From an uncultured Alteromonadaceae bacterium (GTDB lineage Bacteria > Pseudomonadota > Gammaproteobacteria > Enterobacterales > Alteromonadaceae), in the NCBI GenBank assembly GCA_947501935.1, contig CANMXU010000025.1, positions 1-64,000 on the forward strand: a stretch of DNA of 64,000 nt. Reading direction: 5' to 3'. The translations under genes and the position numbers were made by a program. This document shows positions 63,016-64,000 of the stretch, piece by piece. Below the pieces are notes generated by a model. That model searched no databases. It had not been told where the DNA came from and saw only the letters and a program-made list of their open reading frames with translations. Every line of letters begins with the position of its first letter. Position 1 is the first letter of the stretch.

Positions 63016-64000
63016 TTAGCTATCTACTGCTTTGATTTTGTTTTTACCTTTGGCGATTATCTCGCGTGCCATGTCATCGGCAACAAGTCCTGTTGGTAGG
63101 TTTTTAGCTTGAGCGGTTTCAAAAACATTCATCAGGGTATAATAAATATTTTCTACTAAGCTCGTTGCTGTTGCTGCGCAGTATTCCTCTGGGTATATTT
63201 CTAAAGCAACATTGATAATGCCACCCGCATTAATAACATAATCAGGAGCATATAAAATCCCTTTTTCTAACAGTGCTTGATCATGTTTAGGCTCAGCCAA
63301 TTGGTTATTAGCACAACCTGCCACAATACTTGCCTTTAACTGGCTTAAGCTTTCATCGTTAATTGAAGCGCCTAGAGCACAAGGGGAGAATACATCAACG
63401 TCTTGCTGATAAATATCATCAAGGGCTACTACGGTTGCTTTTAATTCTGTCGCTGCTTTATCAAGAGCGACTTGATTAATATCACTAACAAAAAGTTCAG
63501 CTCCGGCATCATGTAGCTTTTCACACAATGAATAACCGACACTGCCTAAACCTTGCACGGCGACTTTTATACCAGTTAAGTCATCACGGCCTAGTTTAAA
63601 TTTCACCGCCGCTTTTATACCTAAGAATGTCCCTAATGCGGTGAATGGCCCAGGGTTACCACTTTTACCTTCTAAGCCGGAAACATAGTCAGTTTGTTGA
63701 TTAACAACGGCCATATCGGCTGTGGTGATGTTAACGTCTTCGGCGGTGTAATAACGGCCAGATAAATTATTCACGGCTTTTCCATAGGCTTGGAATAGAG
63801 CGTCTGACTTTAATTTTTTAGCATCGCCAATAATTACCGCTTTACCGCCACCAAGCTTTAAACCTGCCATGGCATTTTTATAGGTCATGCCTTTAGATAA
63901 TCTCAGCACGTCGGTTAGCGCGGCTTCGTCACAAGCATAGTCCCAAAAACGACAGCCGCCAGCTGATGGACCAAGCGCGGTGCTATGCACAGCAATAATC
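63016..64000 (-). CDS. Leucine/valine-type amino acid dehydrogenase, 5' end outside window
   Basis: The 325 or more visible residues match Glu/Leu/Phe/Val dehydrogenases of the leucine dehydrogenase type: STALGPSAGGCRFW, LSKGMTYKNAMAGLKLGGGK (with the catalytic Lys), and the NAD-binding motif VQGLGSVGYSLCEKL. These enzymes deaminate branched-chain amino acids with NAD. The frame stays open to base 64000 and the residues before the apparent GTG start (63990) still match the family, so about 30 N-terminal residues lie beyond the window. It is not truncated by mutation. Confidence 0.92.
   Translation of the reverse strand, partial: IIAVHSTALGPSAGGCRFWDYACDEAALTDVLRLSKGMTYKNAMAGLKLGGGKAVIIGDAKKLKSDALFQAYGKAVNNLSGRYYTAEDVNITTADMAVVNQQTDYVSGLEGKSGNPGPFTALGTFLGIKAAVKFKLGRDDLTGIKVAVQGLGSVGYSLCEKLHDAGAELFVSDINQVALDKAATELKATVVALDDIYQQDVDVFSPCALGASINDESLSQLKASIVAGCANNQLAEPKHDQALLEKGILYAPDYVINAGGIINVALEIYPEEYCAATATSLVENIYYTLMNVFETAQAKNLPTGLVADDMAREIIAKGKNKIKAVDS

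Noticed and set aside
63990..64000. GTG 63990 as the true start of the amino acid dehydrogenase
   Set aside because: Residues upstream (I-A-V-H) still match the family and the frame is open to the edge, so the gene continues outside the window.
1..64000. CRISPR arrays, insertion sequences, prophage or integrase genes
   Set aside because: Looked for throughout; the only direct repeats are the tRNA-tail array, the octamer run and the PAS repeats, and no transposase or integrase ORF is present.

Overview
The window is chromosomal DNA from an AT-rich marine gammaproteobacterium, most likely a member of Colwelliaceae or a related Alteromonadales lineage. This rests on three things seen here: low-GC, gene-dense layout; a conserved gammaproteobacterial core block (nrdA-nrdB-yfaE, ubiG, gyrA, serC-aroA, cmk, rpsA, ihfB, lapA-lapB, pyrF); and E. 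coli-like proteins throughout (full-length YdiJ, and aroH/ppsR divergent from ppsA). The genus is an inference. I found no insertion sequences, phage genes or CRISPR arrays.

Region 1 (1-3500): a membrane diguanylate cyclase, then a tRNA-Ser(UGA) gene with a strong promoter. Behind it lies a perfect 120-bp tandem array in which each unit repeats a decayed tRNA 3' end plus a Rho-independent terminator.

Region 2 (3.5-20.2 kb): a long signalling cluster. It runs STAS, cheY, cheA, cheW, cheW, a soluble globin-PAS-PAS-PAS chemoreceptor, cheR, cheD, cheB, STAS, REC-SpoIIE phosphatase-HATPase, a REC protein of unknown output, a PAS hybrid histidine kinase, and a REC-GGDEF-HPt protein. There are no flagellar genes and no cheZ. 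The cluster looks like a haem/redox-type chemosensory array wired to a partner switch and to c-di-GMP.

Region 3 (20.3-37.8 kb): housekeeping. It holds class Ia ribonucleotide reductase (two NrdR boxes 31 bp apart upstream), a HAD phosphatase, ubiG, gyrA, serC, aroA, cmk, rpsA, ihfB, lapAB, pyrF and a low-molecular-weight tyrosine phosphatase.

Region 4 (38-54.9 kb): a complete urea module. A LuxR-type response regulator and an NCS1-permease/hybrid histidine kinase fusion are transcribed divergently from a porin, the urea ABC transporter urtABCDE and the urease genes ureDABCEFG, followed by a small His-rich membrane protein. The layout suggests that the permease-kinase senses urea or a related nitrogen compound, that the regulator controls the adjacent operon, and that imported urea is hydrolysed to ammonia.

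Region 5 (55-64 kb): central metabolism. DAHP synthase (AroH-like) and ppsR are divergent from ppsA; then come ydiJ (D-2-hydroxyglutarate dehydrogenase) and a leucine-type amino acid dehydrogenase cut by the window edge.

The best candidates for something not well described are the globin-PAS3 receptor array with its partner-switch and phosphorelay outputs, the permease-kinase controlling urea use, and the tRNA-tail/terminator repeat array.
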